This document shows, one piece after another, positions 35,106 to 45,255 of a stretch of 64,000 nt of DNA. Made by a program: the position numbers and the translations under genes. The stretch is from Rhodocyclaceae bacterium (GTDB lineage: Bacteria > Pseudomonadota > Gammaproteobacteria > Burkholderiales > Rhodocyclaceae), in assembly GCA_020445665.1 (NCBI GenBank), contig JAGRGD010000037.1, forward strand, positions 1-64,000, given 5' to 3'. The notes below the pieces were generated by a model that was not told the DNA's origin, did no database searches, and saw only the letters and a program-made list of their open reading frames with translations. Position 1 is the first letter of the stretch. The number at the start of each line of letters is the position of its first letter.

Positions 35106-35811
35106 CCGGGTCATCGGCAAAGATCAGGGTCACCCGCTTGTTGCGCCGACCCTCGCTGCGGATCCGTGCCACACGCAGCCTGCCGATCTCGCCGGTGCGC
35201 TTCAGGTGGGTGCCGCCGCACGGCTGGTAGTCCACGTCGCCAACCCGGATGGTGCGCACGCTGCCCTGGCCCCGGGGTGGCTGCACCGACATGGTCTTGA
35301 CCAGGCCGGGGTTGGCATCCAGTTCCTCGTCCCGGATGGCACCGGCCTCCACCGGAAGATCGGCCTCGACCAGCGCATTGAGGCGGGCCTCGATGACGCC
35401 GGCGTCCAGCAGGGACATGTCGATGTCGAAGTCCAGATGGGCCTTGTCCTCCGCCATCCTGCCACCGGTCACCGGTGCGTCGACGACGGCACAGAGCAGG
35501 TGCAGAGCGGTGTGGAAGCGCATCAGGCGATGGCGGCGCGACCAGTCGATGGTGGCCGATACCGCCTGACCCACCGCGAGCGGCGCGAGGCCTTCGACCT
35601 GATGGATGACTTCGCCGCCTTCCCCTTTGACGGTTCCCACGACCCGGATCTCCCGACCACCCGCCACGAGGCTGCCGGTATCACCCGGCTGCCCGCCCCC
35701 GGTCGGATAGAAGATGCTGCGGTCGAGCACCACCTGCCCCGGCTCGACACGCACGACCATCGCGTCGCACTCGCGGGCATAGGCATCATCGTGGAACAGG
35801 GCAATCGTCAT
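35101..35811 (-). CDS. Alanyl-tRNA editing protein AlaX
   Basis: A 236-residue stand-alone editing protein that hydrolyses Ser or Gly mischarged on tRNA-Ala. It resembles the editing half of AlaRS: IFYPTGGGQPGDTGSL near residue 33, the zinc motif HTALH (H100, H104) and the second zinc motif CGGTHLKRTGEIG. The length fits the AlaX-M/L group. Its start codon overlaps the stop of the AEC transporter gene by 4 bases, so the two are translationally coupled although unrelated in function. Confidence 0.92.
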   Translation of the reverse strand: MTIALFHDDAYARECDAMVVRVEPGQVVLDRSIFYPTGGGQPGDTGSLVAGGREIRVVGTVKGEGGEVIHQVEGLAPLAVGQAVSATIDWSRRHRLMRFHTALHLLCAVVDAPVTGGRMAEDKAHLDFDIDMSLLDAGVIEARLNALVEADLPVEAGAIRDEELDANPGLVKTMSVQPPRGQGSVRTIRVGDVDYQPCGGTHLKRTGEIGRLRVARIRSEGRRNKRVTLIFADDPV

Positions 35812-36713
35812 GGCATGGCTCCGGGCGGGTTCGTGAATTCAGGCAGCGCGACCGCCAGCGCGACGGACAGGAAGAGCAGCGACGCGACATTGCCGATCAG
35901 CACCATCGAGGCCACCTTCTCCGGCTCCTGCGCATAGCGCTCGGCGAAGATGTAGTTGAGCACCGCGGGCGGCAAGGCCCCGAAGACGAGCAACAGCGCC
36001 TCCTGGCGCGGCGGCAGCTCGATCACCAGGATCGCCAGCCAGGCCAGGGCCATGCCCATCAGCGGCCTGAGCGCCGCGCCGATGAGGCCAAGCCGGATCT
36101 CGGAGATCCGGGAGTCGGTCAGACGCACGCCCAGACTGAACAGCATCAACGGAATGCAGATGTCGCCCAGCATCCGGATCGCATGCATCAGCGGCGGCCA
36201 GATCTCGATGCCCAGCAGGCCGATGCCGAGGCCGACGAAGGTGGCCCACACGGAAGGAATCTTCCAGACGTCGCGCAGGCGGACGTTGTGGTCGAGCAGC
36301 CAGGCCCCGAAGGAGAAGTGCAGCAGGTTGGACACCATGAACATCACCACCGCCGGCGCCAGGGCACTGTCGCCGAAAGCGAGCACCGCCAGCGGCAGCC
36401 CGAGGTTGCCACAGTTGTTGAACATCATCGGTGGCACCAGCGTCCGGGCGTCGACACCGATGGCCCGTGCGACGCCCCAGGCGACCGGACCGGAGGCAAG
36501 CACCACCAGCAGGGTGGCCGCCGCGAGGGGCAGGAAGTTGGTGATCTGGAAAGACTTGCTGGCCAGCGCGCCAATCACCAGGGCCGGCACGAAGACATCC
36601 ATGTTCAGCTTGTTGGCGTGGGTGAGATCTGGCTTCATGTGTCGACCGACGAAGAAGCCCAGCGCCGCGATGGCGAACAGCGGGAACAGGATGGAAACGA
36701 TGCGAATCAGCAT
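35808..36713 (-). CDS. AEC family transporter (auxin efflux carrier type)
   Basis: A 301-residue membrane protein with about ten helices of the AEC family, which includes bacterial malonate and other carboxylate carriers. Family features are the early PDLTHANKLNMDVFVPALV, the MMFNNCGNLGLPLA motif and the late GALPPAVLNYIFAERY. The substrate is unknown. It is transcribed with alaX, 69 bases after hslU on the same strand. Confidence 0.88.
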   Translation of the reverse strand: MLIRIVSILFPLFAIAALGFFVGRHMKPDLTHANKLNMDVFVPALVIGALASKSFQITNFLPLAAATLLVVLASGPVAWGVARAIGVDARTLVPPMMFNNCGNLGLPLAVLAFGDSALAPAVVMFMVSNLLHFSFGAWLLDHNVRLRDVWKIPSVWATFVGLGIGLLGIEIWPPLMHAIRMLGDICIPLMLFSLGVRLTDSRISEIRLGLIGAALRPLMGMALAWLAILVIELPPRQEALLLVFGALPPAVLNYIFAERYAQEPEKVASMVLIGNVASLLFLSVALAVALPEFTNPPGAMP

Positions 36714-36782
36714 GACGATGGCATTGCTCGCGGATATCCGCCCAGACCTTGAGGCCAGGGGCAGACGTCGCGTGCTGGACGA

Positions 36783-38117
<1,335 letters not shown>

Positions 38118-38183
38118 GGCAGGACTCTGGAGCGGGCCGTGGTCTACCTGCACGGCCTGCGTTCGTGGCAGGGGTGGTTGGCT

Positions 38184-38723
38184 TCAGCCTTCGATCACTT
38201 CGATGACGTGACTCTGGTTGGTATAGATGCACAGATCGCCGGCGATCGTCAGGGCCTTCGAGACGATCTCTTCGGGCGGAAGGTCGGTGTTCTCCAGCAG
38301 GGCGCGGGCCGCCGACTGGGCATAGGCACCACCGCTGCCGATCGCGACGATGCCCTGTTCCGGCTCGAGGACATCGCCATTGCCGGTGATGATCAGGGAG
38401 TGCTCCCGGTCGGCCACGGCCAGCATTGCCTCGAGACGACGCAGCATGCGGTCGGTCCGCCAGTCCTTGGCAAGCTCGACCGAGGCGCGCAACAGGTTGC
38501 CCTGGTGCTTCTCGAGCTTGGCCTCGAAGCGTTCGATCAGCGTGAAGGCGTCCGCCGTGCCGCCGGCGAAACCCGCCAGGATCCGGTCCTGGTAGATGCG
38601 TCGCACCTTGCGCGCGCTGGCCTTGACGACGATGTTGCCGAGGGTGACCTGACCGTCCCCGCCGAGGGCGACACGATTGCCGCGCCGCACCGAGAGGATG
38701 GTGGTGCCGTGATACTGTTCCAT
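38184..38723 (-). CDS. hslV: HslUV protease proteolytic subunit
   Basis: A 179-residue proteasome-like peptidase. The mature protein begins at the catalytic threonine in [10 protein letters not shown] after removal of the short leader. [10 protein letters not shown] and the [14 protein letters not shown] stretch are typical. Together with hslU immediately downstream it forms the heat-shock protease. Length and motifs are normal. Confidence 0.97.
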   Translation of the reverse strand: MEQYHGTTILSVRRGNRVALGGDGQVTLGNIVVKASARKVRRIYQDRILAGFAGGTADAFTLIERFEAKLEKHQGNLLRASVELAKDWRTDRMLRRLEAMLAVADREHSLIITGNGDVLEPEQGIVAIGSGGAYAQSAARALLENTDLPPEEIVSKALTIAGDLCIYTNQSHVIEVIEG

Positions 38724-38751
38724 GAGACCGTCCGGGAGACGGCCGCGGCGG

Positions 38752-39900
38752 CTATCGGCGGGTGACCAGCTGGGCGACCTGATGGACCCCCATGACCCGC
38801 AGCAGGGCCGCGACCATGTTGTTCACTTTCTTGAAGGTCACCAGTTTACCCTGCGCCTGCAAGTTGGCGAGGACATTGAACAGCGTACCGGCCGAGGCGA
38901 AGTCCACCCGCCGGAGGTTGGAGCAGTCTACGTCGATCATGGTGCGGGTCGAGGCGAACGCCGCCAACTCCCGCACCTGCGCCTGCGCGCTGGATGAAAT
39001 CTCGCCCTCGAGATGGAAATCGGCCTGCCGGCCGGACGATATCGAGGTGGTCGCGATGGACTCGACGGCATCCGCTGCGTCCGGCGCGCGGGATGGGTCC
39101 CACGACGGCGGCGACTCCTCGAAGGTGATCGCGTAGTCGATGGCGTACTGCTCGAAGCGGTCGAATTCGCCAGCCCGCTGCAGCAACTCGAAAAGCATCA
39201 GCCAGACTTCCCGCTTCTCCGGCTTGCCGCAGGACACCTGCTTGAGGAGCATGTTGCCGAGGGTCGCGCAGTTGAGCAGGGTGATCGGCACGTGATCCTG
39301 CTCCAGTTCGCGAACCACGCCGCGCAGCAGCTTGCAGCCCTTGTCATCGGCGCTGCGCAGACGCCCCAGGTCGATCTTGACGCCGCCGTTCTCGCGAGCG
39401 AATTCGACGAGCTTGCCGAACTGCACCTCGACCTGCCCAGACAGACTGCCGTTGAGCGCCACGGTGGGCGTCGCGTCTTCCGCGACTTCCTCGCTCGGCT
39501 TGGAGAGGTCCTCCCACTGGGGCGGTGATTTCTCGAAGCGCGCCGAGTAGGTCGCGCCGCGCTGGTCAAAGCGCTGGCGGTCGCCGGCAAGGCGGTGCAG
39601 ATCCAGCAGCATCAGCCACAGTCCCTCACCGGCCTCGTCGCCCACCGCCCCGTCGAGGGTCGCCTCGAGGACCTGGGCGGCCTCCTCGTCCTGGCCGCTG
39701 GCGAACAGCATCGAGGCTTCCTCGGCGACGGCCATCAGCGCGTCGCCACCCTCGAGCACCTGGACCTTCTCGGCGCACTGGGCGAGCGCCCATGCGTCGC
39801 CGCCGCCCGTGAAATCGAGCGAAGACAACTCGGACGGCGGCCCCGACTTCTTGCGGGAACCGCCGTCCTCAGACTTTCTCTGATTGCCCTGCATCGCCAT
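38752..39900 (-). CDS. STAS-domain protein with tandem duplicated module
   Basis: A 382-residue cytoplasmic protein. After a disordered, basic and Ser-rich N-terminus, it contains two copies of one module. Each copy has a helical part with the pattern W-L-M-L-x-x-L-x-x-x-A-G-x-x-x-R-F-x-Q, ending in FE-[KE]-SPP-x-W, followed by a STAS-like domain. The first STAS is around residues 200-270 and the second, closer to the MlaB/SpoIIAA pattern ([20 protein letters not shown]), is at about 305-380. A regulatory or scaffold role is likely but not shown. The ATG at 39900 is followed by a second at 39894. It lies 28 bases before hslV, so the three genes may form one operon. Confidence 0.8.
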   Translation of the reverse strand: MAMQGNQRKSEDGGSRKKSGPPSELSSLDFTGGGDAWALAQCAEKVQVLEGGDALMAVAEEASMLFASGQDEEAAQVLEATLDGAVGDEAGEGLWLMLLDLHRLAGDRQRFDQRGATYSARFEKSPPQWEDLSKPSEEVAEDATPTVALNGSLSGQVEVQFGKLVEFARENGGVKIDLGRLRSADDKGCKLLRGVVRELEQDHVPITLLNCATLGNMLLKQVSCGKPEKREVWLMLFELLQRAGEFDRFEQYAIDYAITFEESPPSWDPSRAPDAADAVESIATTSISSGRQADFHLEGEISSSAQAQVRELAAFASTRTMIDVDCSNLRRVDFASAGTLFNVLANLQAQGKLVTFKKVNNMVAALLRVMGVHQVAQLVTRR

Positions 39901-40123
39901 TACTGCGCCTCTGGCCACATCCGGCCCAGTGGATATCCATCCTTGAGTAAAGCTTAACACCCGCCGTTCGCGCAAAGTCGGAACTGTTTCGCATAGCCCG
40001 CCACGAGCGACGCACGGCGGCGGCGCACCGCCGCCCGAGGGATCGGCCAGGACCGGCCCGAAAACCCTAACCTCCGGTGACAAATACGGCAGGAACCCCG
40101 GAAGATTAAGGTTCTTTATCAGG

Positions 40124-40129
40124 TAGAAT
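40124..40129 (+). promoter_or_regulatory. -10-like element upstream of the tol-pal operon
   Basis: TAGAAT ends 7 bases before the first ATG of ybgC. If used, transcription would start at about that ATG and translation would more likely begin at the next ATG, 40164. No -35 hexamer is evident. Confidence 0.4.
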
Positions 40130-40136
40130 CCGGCCG

Positions 40137-40577
40137 ATGCAAGCTCCCCGAGATCGTTCAGGCATGCGGCCGGGTGCGGAGTTCCGCACACCGGTCCGCG
40201 TCTATTTCGAGGATACCGATGCGGGTGGCGTCGTCTACTACGCCAACTATCTGAAGTTCTGCGAGCGGGCGCGTACCGAGTGGCTGCGGGAGCGGGGGTT
40301 CGAGCAAGCTCAGCTGCTGCGCCACGACGGCATCGCCTTCGTGGTGCGAAAGGTCGCAGCCGACTTCCTGTCGCCAGCCCGCCTCGACGATGAACTCCAG
40401 GTCGTGACCCGGATCGAACGGCTCGGTGGCGCCAGCATCGTGTTCGCGCAGCGCGTCGAATGTGCTGGCAACAGCCTCTTCGAGGCGCTCGTCACGATCG
40501 CCTGCATCGACATCGGCCGCCACGCGGCAACGGCAATTCCCCGCGCGATCCGCCAGCGTCTGGCCGATCCGGATTGA
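40137..40577 (+). CDS. ybgC: Acyl-CoA thioesterase of the Tol-Pal operon
   Basis: A 146-residue hotdog-fold thioesterase. The motif VYFEDTDAGGVVYYANYLKF contains the catalytic Asp. YbgC acts on short or acyl-carrier-linked acyl groups and is the conserved first gene of the tol-pal operon. The ATG at 40164 is an alternative start that would match the E. coli length more closely. tolQ follows after 16 bases. Confidence 0.95.
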   Translation: MQAPRDRSGMRPGAEFRTPVRVYFEDTDAGGVVYYANYLKFCERARTEWLRERGFEQAQLLRHDGIAFVVRKVAADFLSPARLDDELQVVTRIERLGGASIVFAQRVECAGNSLFEALVTIACIDIGRHAATAIPRAIRQRLADPD

Positions 40578-40593
40578 ACAAGAAGAAAAGCGA

Positions 40594-41268
40594 ATGGAAG
40601 TCACCACCGACCTGTCGATCCTCAGCCTGATCAGCAACGCCAGCATTCTGGTCAAGCTGGTGATGGCCCTCCTGCTGCTGGTCTCCCTCGTGTCCTGGTA
40701 CTGGATCTTCCGCAAGTGGTTCGCGATTCGCGGGGCCCGGACCAAGACACTCGCCTTCGAGCGGGAGTTCTGGAGTGGCGGCGACCTCAACGCCCTGTTC
40801 CAGAGCGCCGCCAACGATCGCCACCACTCCGGCCCGATGGAGCGCATCTTCGAATCCGGCTACCGCGAGTTCGCCAAGCTGCGAAGCAAGAACGCGGACA
40901 GTAGCAGCACCATCGAAGGGGCCCAGCGGGCCATGCGTGCGACGTACCAGCGCGAGGTTGACGACCTGGAGGCCCACCTTGCCTTCCTCGCCTCGGTCGG
41001 TTCGGTCTCGCCCTACGTCGGCCTGTTCGGCACCGTGTGGGGCATCATGAACGCCTTCCGGGGCCTCGCCAACGTCACCTCGGCGACCCTCGCCCATGTC
41101 GCGCCGGGCATTGCCGAGGCCCTCGTCGCCACCGCCATCGGCCTGTTCGCGGCCATCCCGGCCGTGGTGGCCTACAACCGCTTCGCCCACGACATCGATC
41201 GCCTGTCCGTGCGCCTCGAGAGCTTCATGGAAGAGTTCTCCAATATCCTGCAAAGGCAGCTCCGCTGA
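40594..41268 (+). CDS. tolQ: Tol-Pal system protein TolQ
   Basis: A 224-residue inner-membrane protein of the MotA/ExbB family. A first membrane helix lies near residues 16-38 (LVKLVMALLLLVSLVSWYW), a cytoplasmic loop follows, and helices 2 and 3 lie in the C-terminal half (VSPYVGLFGTVWGIMNAF, then EALVATAIGLFAAIPAVVAY). With TolR it forms the proton channel that energises TolA for outer-membrane constriction at division. tolR starts within its stop codon. Confidence 0.97.
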   Translation: MEVTTDLSILSLISNASILVKLVMALLLLVSLVSWYWIFRKWFAIRGARTKTLAFEREFWSGGDLNALFQSAANDRHHSGPMERIFESGYREFAKLRSKNADSSSTIEGAQRAMRATYQREVDDLEAHLAFLASVGSVSPYVGLFGTVWGIMNAFRGLANVTSATLAHVAPGIAEALVATAIGLFAAIPAVVAYNRFAHDIDRLSVRLESFMEEFSNILQRQLR

Positions 41269-41672
41269 TGCGCCAGCGTCGCCTGATGAACCAGATCAAC
41301 GTCGTGCCCTACATCGACGTGATGCTGGTCCTGCTCGTGATCTTCATGGTTACGGCGCCGATGATCCAGGTCGGCGCGGTGGACCTGCCCAGCGTCGGCA
41401 AGGCCTCGCAGGTCACCGTCGAACCGATCGAGGTCATCGTCGCCGCCGACGGCGCACTGGCCATCCGCGAGCGCAGCGAAGCCCCGCGCAAGCTGTCCCG
41501 CGACGACCTGCTGGCCGAACTCCGCCGCCTCCAGCAGGCCAATACGGAGCAGCCCGTCCTGATCGCGGGCGACAAGGCCGCCCGCTACGAAGCCGTGCTC
41601 GATGTCATGGACCTGCTCCAGCGCGAGGGCATCCAGAAAATCGGCCTGCTGGTCCAACCGGGCAAGAACTGA
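41268..41672 (+). CDS. tolR: Tol-Pal system protein TolR
   Basis: A 134-residue ExbD-family protein. A single N-terminal helix carries the proton-channel aspartate in VPYIDVMLVLLVIFMVTAP, followed by a periplasmic domain ending in IQKIGLLVQPG. The ATG overlaps the tolQ stop codon by one base (TGATG). Confidence 0.97.
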   Translation: MRQRRLMNQINVVPYIDVMLVLLVIFMVTAPMIQVGAVDLPSVGKASQVTVEPIEVIVAADGALAIRERSEAPRKLSRDDLLAELRRLQQANTEQPVLIAGDKAARYEAVLDVMDLLQREGIQKIGLLVQPGKN

Positions 41673-41678
41673 CCGGGC

Positions 41679-42605
41679 GTGTCGGCGATGATGCACTATC
41701 CGGCCGCCCAGGACCCCGGCAAGTGGCCGTCAGTCCTCCTCACGATTCTGGTCCATGGCCTGCTGGCCGCCTTCCTGTTCTACGGCATCCGCTGGCAGGC
41801 CCGCCCGCCCGCGGTCGTCGAGGTGAGCCTCGTACAGGCGGTCCCCTCGCCGGTAGCACCGCCTCGCCCTCGCCCAGCCCCACCGCCCAAGCCGGTCGAG
41901 GCGCCGCCGCCCGAGCCAAAGCCCGAGCCGATCCCCGAGCCGCCGCCACCGCCGCCGCCCAAGCCGATCCCGAAGCCGCCCCCGCCGCCTCCGCCGCCCA
42001 AGGTCGAGATCGAGCAGAAGGTGGAACCGCCCAAGCCGGAGCCGAAACCAGAGCCCAAGCCGGAACCCAAACCAGAGCCGAAACCGGAGCCGAAACCGGA
42101 GCCCAAGCCGAAACCGGAGCCCAAGCCGAAACCTGAGCCGAAACCGAAACCGAAACCAGAGCCCAAACCGAAGCCCAAGGGCCCGACACCGGAGCAGCGT
42201 GCCGCCCAGGAGCAGGCGCAGCGCATGCAGGAGTTGCTCGCCCAGGAGGCCCAGATGGCGCGCCAGCAGGCCCTGCTGCGCGAGGAGTCCCTGCGCGCTG
42301 CCGATGCGCAGCGAGCCGCCCAGCGGGGACGGAACGCGGCCAACTACATTGGCCGAATCCAGGCCAAGGTCAAGGGCAACATCGTGCTGCCCCCGGGCGT
42401 CAGCGGCGATCCATCCGCTCAGTTCAATGTGGACCAGTTGCCGGACGGAACGGTGCTTGATGTGAAACTAAAGCGCTCATCCGGCAACCCGCAGCTGGAT
42501 CTGGCAATCGAACGGGCGATCCGCAAGTCGAGTCCGTTGCCACTACCGGACGCCAAAGACCTGTTCGATCGGAACTTGGAACTGACCTTCTGGCCTCTGA
42601 GATGA
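41679..42605 (+). CDS. tolA: Tol-Pal system protein TolA
   Basis: A 308-residue protein that spans the periplasm. An N-terminal membrane helix (SVLLTILVHGLLAAFLFYGI) is followed by a Pro-rich region, then a long run of Lys-Pro and Glu-Pro dipeptides from about residue 118 to 167, a helical Gln/Ala-rich segment, and the C-terminal TolA/TonB-like domain (YIGRIQAKVKGNIVLPPG to the end) that contacts Pal and TolB. The GTG at 41679 and an ATG at 41688 are both possible starts. The linker is Pro-based instead of the Ala/Lys helix of E. coli TolA. Confidence 0.95.
   Translation: MSAMMHYPAAQDPGKWPSVLLTILVHGLLAAFLFYGIRWQARPPAVVEVSLVQAVPSPVAPPRPRPAPPPKPVEAPPPEPKPEPIPEPPPPPPPKPIPKPPPPPPPPKVEIEQKVEPPKPEPKPEPKPEPKPEPKPEPKPEPKPKPEPKPKPEPKPKPKPEPKPKPKGPTPEQRAAQEQAQRMQELLAQEAQMARQQALLREESLRAADAQRAAQRGRNAANYIGRIQAKVKGNIVLPPGVSGDPSAQFNVDQLPDGTVLDVKLKRSSGNPQLDLAIERAIRKSSPLPLPDAKDLFDRNLELTFWPLR
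42031..42180 (+). repeat. Six-base repeat tract in tolA encoding Lys-Pro/Glu-Pro
   Basis: About 25 units of six bases (AAGCCG, GAGCCG, AAACCG and similar) encode a polyproline rod within the TolA linker. The repeats alternate codons, so the DNA is not perfectly periodic, but slippage could still change the rod length between strains. Confidence 0.8.
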
Positions 42606-42622
42606 CCGGCCGGGCTGCATCG

Positions 42623-42650
42623 GTGACAAGCCATCCCACTCGGCTATAAT
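42623..42650 (+). promoter_or_regulatory. Sigma-70 promoter for tolB
   Basis: GTGACA (5 of 6 to TTGACA) and a perfect TATAAT are separated by 16 bases. They lie in the gap between tolA and tolB, so tolB-pal-cpoB and the genes after them can be expressed separately from tolQRA, as known for E. coli. Confidence 0.75.
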
Positions 42651-42671
42651 CGCGCGAACCGGAAAATCGTT

Positions 42672-43943
42672 ATGAAACATAAGCTTTTTGCCCACATCCT
42701 GTTGCTCGCAATGCTCCTGGCCAGCATCGCGGGCGCCCGAGCCCAGCTGGCGATCGAAATCACCGGCGCGGGCGCCAATCAGATCCCCGTGGCGATTGCC
42801 CGATTCGACGGAGAATCGGTGCTCGCCGGCGGCGTGACCGACGTGGTGCGGGCAGACCTCCGCCGCAGCGGCCTGTTCAGCCTGATCGAGACCGGCCCGC
42901 AGCCAATCTCGGAAACTGCGGTACCCGATCTGGTCAACTTCCGCATCCGCGGTGCGGACGCGATGCTCGTCGGCTCGGTCGTCGCCATGGAGGGCAAGCG
43001 CTACGAGGTCCGCTTCCGCCTCTTCGACACCCAGCGGCAGGCCGAACTCGGCGCGCTCGCGCTGCGGATGAATGAAGGTCAGCAGCGGGCCACCGGCCAC
43101 CGCATTGCCGACTTTGTCTACGAGAAGCTGACCGGGCTGCCCGGCGTGTTTTCGACCCGCATCGCCTACGTGGTGAAGACCGGGGAGCGCTATCAGCTCC
43201 AGATCGCCGACGCCGACGGAGAGAATCCGCAGACGGCGCTGGCCTCCCGGGAACCGATCATCTCGCCGGCGTGGTCGCCGGACGGCAGCAAGCTGGCCTA
43301 CGTTTCGTTCGAAGCCAAGAAGCCGGTCATCTACATCCACTCCCTGGCCTCCGGCCTGCGCAGCGTGGTGGCCAATTTCAAGGGTTCCAACTCGGCACCG
43401 GCATGGTCGCCGGACGGCAGCAAGCTGGCGATCGTCCTGACCAAGGATGGACAGTCCCAGCTCTACACGGTGAACGCCGACGGCTCGGGCGTGAAGCGCA
43501 TTGCCTCGTCGGCCGGCATCGACACCGAACCCTTCTGGTCGGGTGACTGGATCTATTTCACCTCCGATCGCGGCGGCACGCCGCAGATCTATCGCGTCAC
43601 CCCGACCGGCGGCAATCTTCAGCGCGTGACCTTCGACGGCAGCTACAACGTGACCCCGCGCCCCTCGCCCGACGGCAGCAGCCTGGCCTTCATCACCCGC
43701 AGCGGAGGGCGCTTTCAGGTGGCGGTGATGGACCTCGCCTCGCGCCAGGTCACGATCCTGACCGACACGTCACGCGACGAGTCGCCGAGCTTTGCCCCGA
43801 ACGGCAGAATGATCCTGTATGCGACAGAAACGGGTGGGCGAGGCGTCCTCGCGGCGGTATCCTCCGACGGTCGCGTCAAGCAGCGTCTGTCGGTGAAGGC
43901 CGCCGACGTCCGAGAACCGGCATGGGGCCCGTTGCCCCGATAA
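42672..43943 (+). CDS. tolB: Tol-Pal system protein TolB
   Basis: A 423-residue periplasmic protein with a signal peptide ending near AGARAQ. The N-terminal domain is followed by a beta-propeller with repeated SPAWSPDGSKLAYVS-type blades; two copies near residues 197 and 240 are almost identical (AWSPDGSKLA). It docks on Pal and TolA. Length and motifs are normal. Confidence 0.97.
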   Translation: MKHKLFAHILLLAMLLASIAGARAQLAIEITGAGANQIPVAIARFDGESVLAGGVTDVVRADLRRSGLFSLIETGPQPISETAVPDLVNFRIRGADAMLVGSVVAMEGKRYEVRFRLFDTQRQAELGALALRMNEGQQRATGHRIADFVYEKLTGLPGVFSTRIAYVVKTGERYQLQIADADGENPQTALASREPIISPAWSPDGSKLAYVSFEAKKPVIYIHSLASGLRSVVANFKGSNSAPAWSPDGSKLAIVLTKDGQSQLYTVNADGSGVKRIASSAGIDTEPFWSGDWIYFTSDRGGTPQIYRVTPTGGNLQRVTFDGSYNVTPRPSPDGSSLAFITRSGGRFQVAVMDLASRQVTILTDTSRDESPSFAPNGRMILYATETGGRGVLAAVSSDGRVKQRLSVKAADVREPAWGPLPR

Positions 43944-43973
43944 CCCAGAATCAACACACTTCAGGAGCTTCTG

Positions 43974-44516
43974 ATGCGCAAGACCCTCGTTGTACCTGCT
44001 GTGCTGCTCGCCCTGTTGTCCGGCTGCGGCTCGACCCCGATGTCCAGCGACACGGGAGCGACGGTCGAGGACCGCAACGCCACCCCGGCAGTGCAGACGC
44101 CGCAGGTCACGACCGTCACGCCGGCCGAACCGACCGGCGGTTCGTATATGGATGAGCTGACCAACCCGAGCAGCCCGCTGTCGAAGCGTAGCGTGTTCTT
44201 CGACTTCGACAGCTTCGTGCTGCGCAGCGAGTCCCAGCCACTGGTTGAGGTCCACGCTCGCTTCCTGGTCGGTCACCCGGACGTGCGCATGCTGATCCAG
44301 GGCAACGCCGACGAGCGCGGCAGCCGCGAGTACAACCTGGCACTCGGCCAGAAGCGCGCCGACGCCCTGCGCCGTGCGCTGAACCTGCTCGGCGTGCCGG
44401 ACAGCCAGATCGAATCCGTCAGCCTCGGCGAAGAGAAGCCGCGCTGCACCGACGCGAGCGAGGGCTGCTGGGCAGAGAACCGCCGCGCCGACATGCTCTA
44501 CACGGGTGAGTTCTGA
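43974..44516 (+). CDS. pal: Peptidoglycan-associated lipoprotein Pal
   Basis: A 180-residue outer-membrane lipoprotein with a lipobox at LLSGC, a linker, and an OmpA-like peptidoglycan-binding domain (SVFFDFDSF, QGNADERGSREYNLALGQKRADAL, then the closing ENRRADMLYTGEF). It anchors the outer membrane to the cell wall. It overlaps the start of cpoB by one base. Confidence 0.97.
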   Translation: MRKTLVVPAVLLALLSGCGSTPMSSDTGATVEDRNATPAVQTPQVTTVTPAEPTGGSYMDELTNPSSPLSKRSVFFDFDSFVLRSESQPLVEVHARFLVGHPDVRMLIQGNADERGSREYNLALGQKRADALRRALNLLGVPDSQIESVSLGEEKPRCTDASEGCWAENRRADMLYTGEF

Positions 44517-45253
44517 TGGCGATGCGTCGGGCGCTCCTGACCACGGCGGCGGTCCTCGGCCTGACGGCCGCGGGCCCGTCCGCCGCGGGCATGTTTGACG
44601 ACGAAGAGGCGAGGAAGGAAATCGTCCGGCTGCGCGACGGCTACGGCGCGCGGCTCGACCAGCTCGAGATCACTGCCAAGGCGCAGTTCGAGCTCGCCAA
44701 CGAGTTGCAGGCCCTGAAGGAAGAGATCGCCAGGCTGCGAGGCCAGATCGAGGTCCTGACCTACCAGGTCGAGTCCTCCGAGAAGCGCCAGAAGGATTTC
44801 TACGTCGACCTGGACAACCGCCTGCGCGTCATCGAAAACGCAGCGCTCAACCCCTCCGCGGCCGCCCAGCCTATCGACCCGGTGGCCGAGGCGCGGGACT
44901 ACGAGGGTGCCCTCGGCCTGCTCAAGGCGGGCAAGAACCGCGAGGCCGGCGCCGCCTTCGAGGCCTTCATTGCCGCCTACCCGGGCAGCAGCTTCCTGCC
45001 CAGCGCTCACTTCTGGGCAGGCAATGCGTGGTTCCAGGAGCGCGAGGCCGCCCGGGCGAGCGATCTCTACCGCGCGGTGGTCGACCAGTGGCCCGATGAT
45101 CCCCGCGCGCCGGACGCGCTGCTCGGTCTGGCCAGCAGCCAGCAGGCGATGGGCGACAAGAAGGGCGCTCGAGAGACCCTGCAGCGGATCGGCAGCACCT
45201 ACCCGGAAAGCTCGGCTGCCCAGATGGCCAAGCAGCGCCTGGGCTCGAACTGA
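44516..45253 (+). CDS. cpoB: Cell division coordinator CpoB (YbgF)
   Basis: A 245-residue periplasmic protein with a signal peptide (LGLTAAGPSAAG), an N-terminal trimerising coiled coil (about residues 35-105, LEITAKAQFELANELQALK region) and a C-terminal TPR domain starting at about 122 (DYEGALGLLKAGKNREAGAA). It coordinates PBP1B peptidoglycan synthesis with the Tol system. Its ATG overlaps the pal stop codon. Confidence 0.95.
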   Translation: MAMRRALLTTAAVLGLTAAGPSAAGMFDDEEARKEIVRLRDGYGARLDQLEITAKAQFELANELQALKEEIARLRGQIEVLTYQVESSEKRQKDFYVDLDNRLRVIENAALNPSAAAQPIDPVAEARDYEGALGLLKAGKNREAGAAFEAFIAAYPGSSFLPSAHFWAGNAWFQEREAARASDLYRAVVDQWPDDPRAPDALLGLASSQQAMGDKKGARETLQRIGSTYPESSAAQMAKQRLGSN

Positions 45254-45255
45254 GG

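Noticed and set aside
40137..40163. Firm choice of the first ATG as the ybgC start
   Set aside because: A -10-like element ends only 7 bases before it, so 40164 is equally possible; kept as an alternative rather than decided.
42031..42180. CRISPR-like or satellite repeat
   Set aside because: The units are contiguous six-base codon pairs in frame with tolA and have no spacers.
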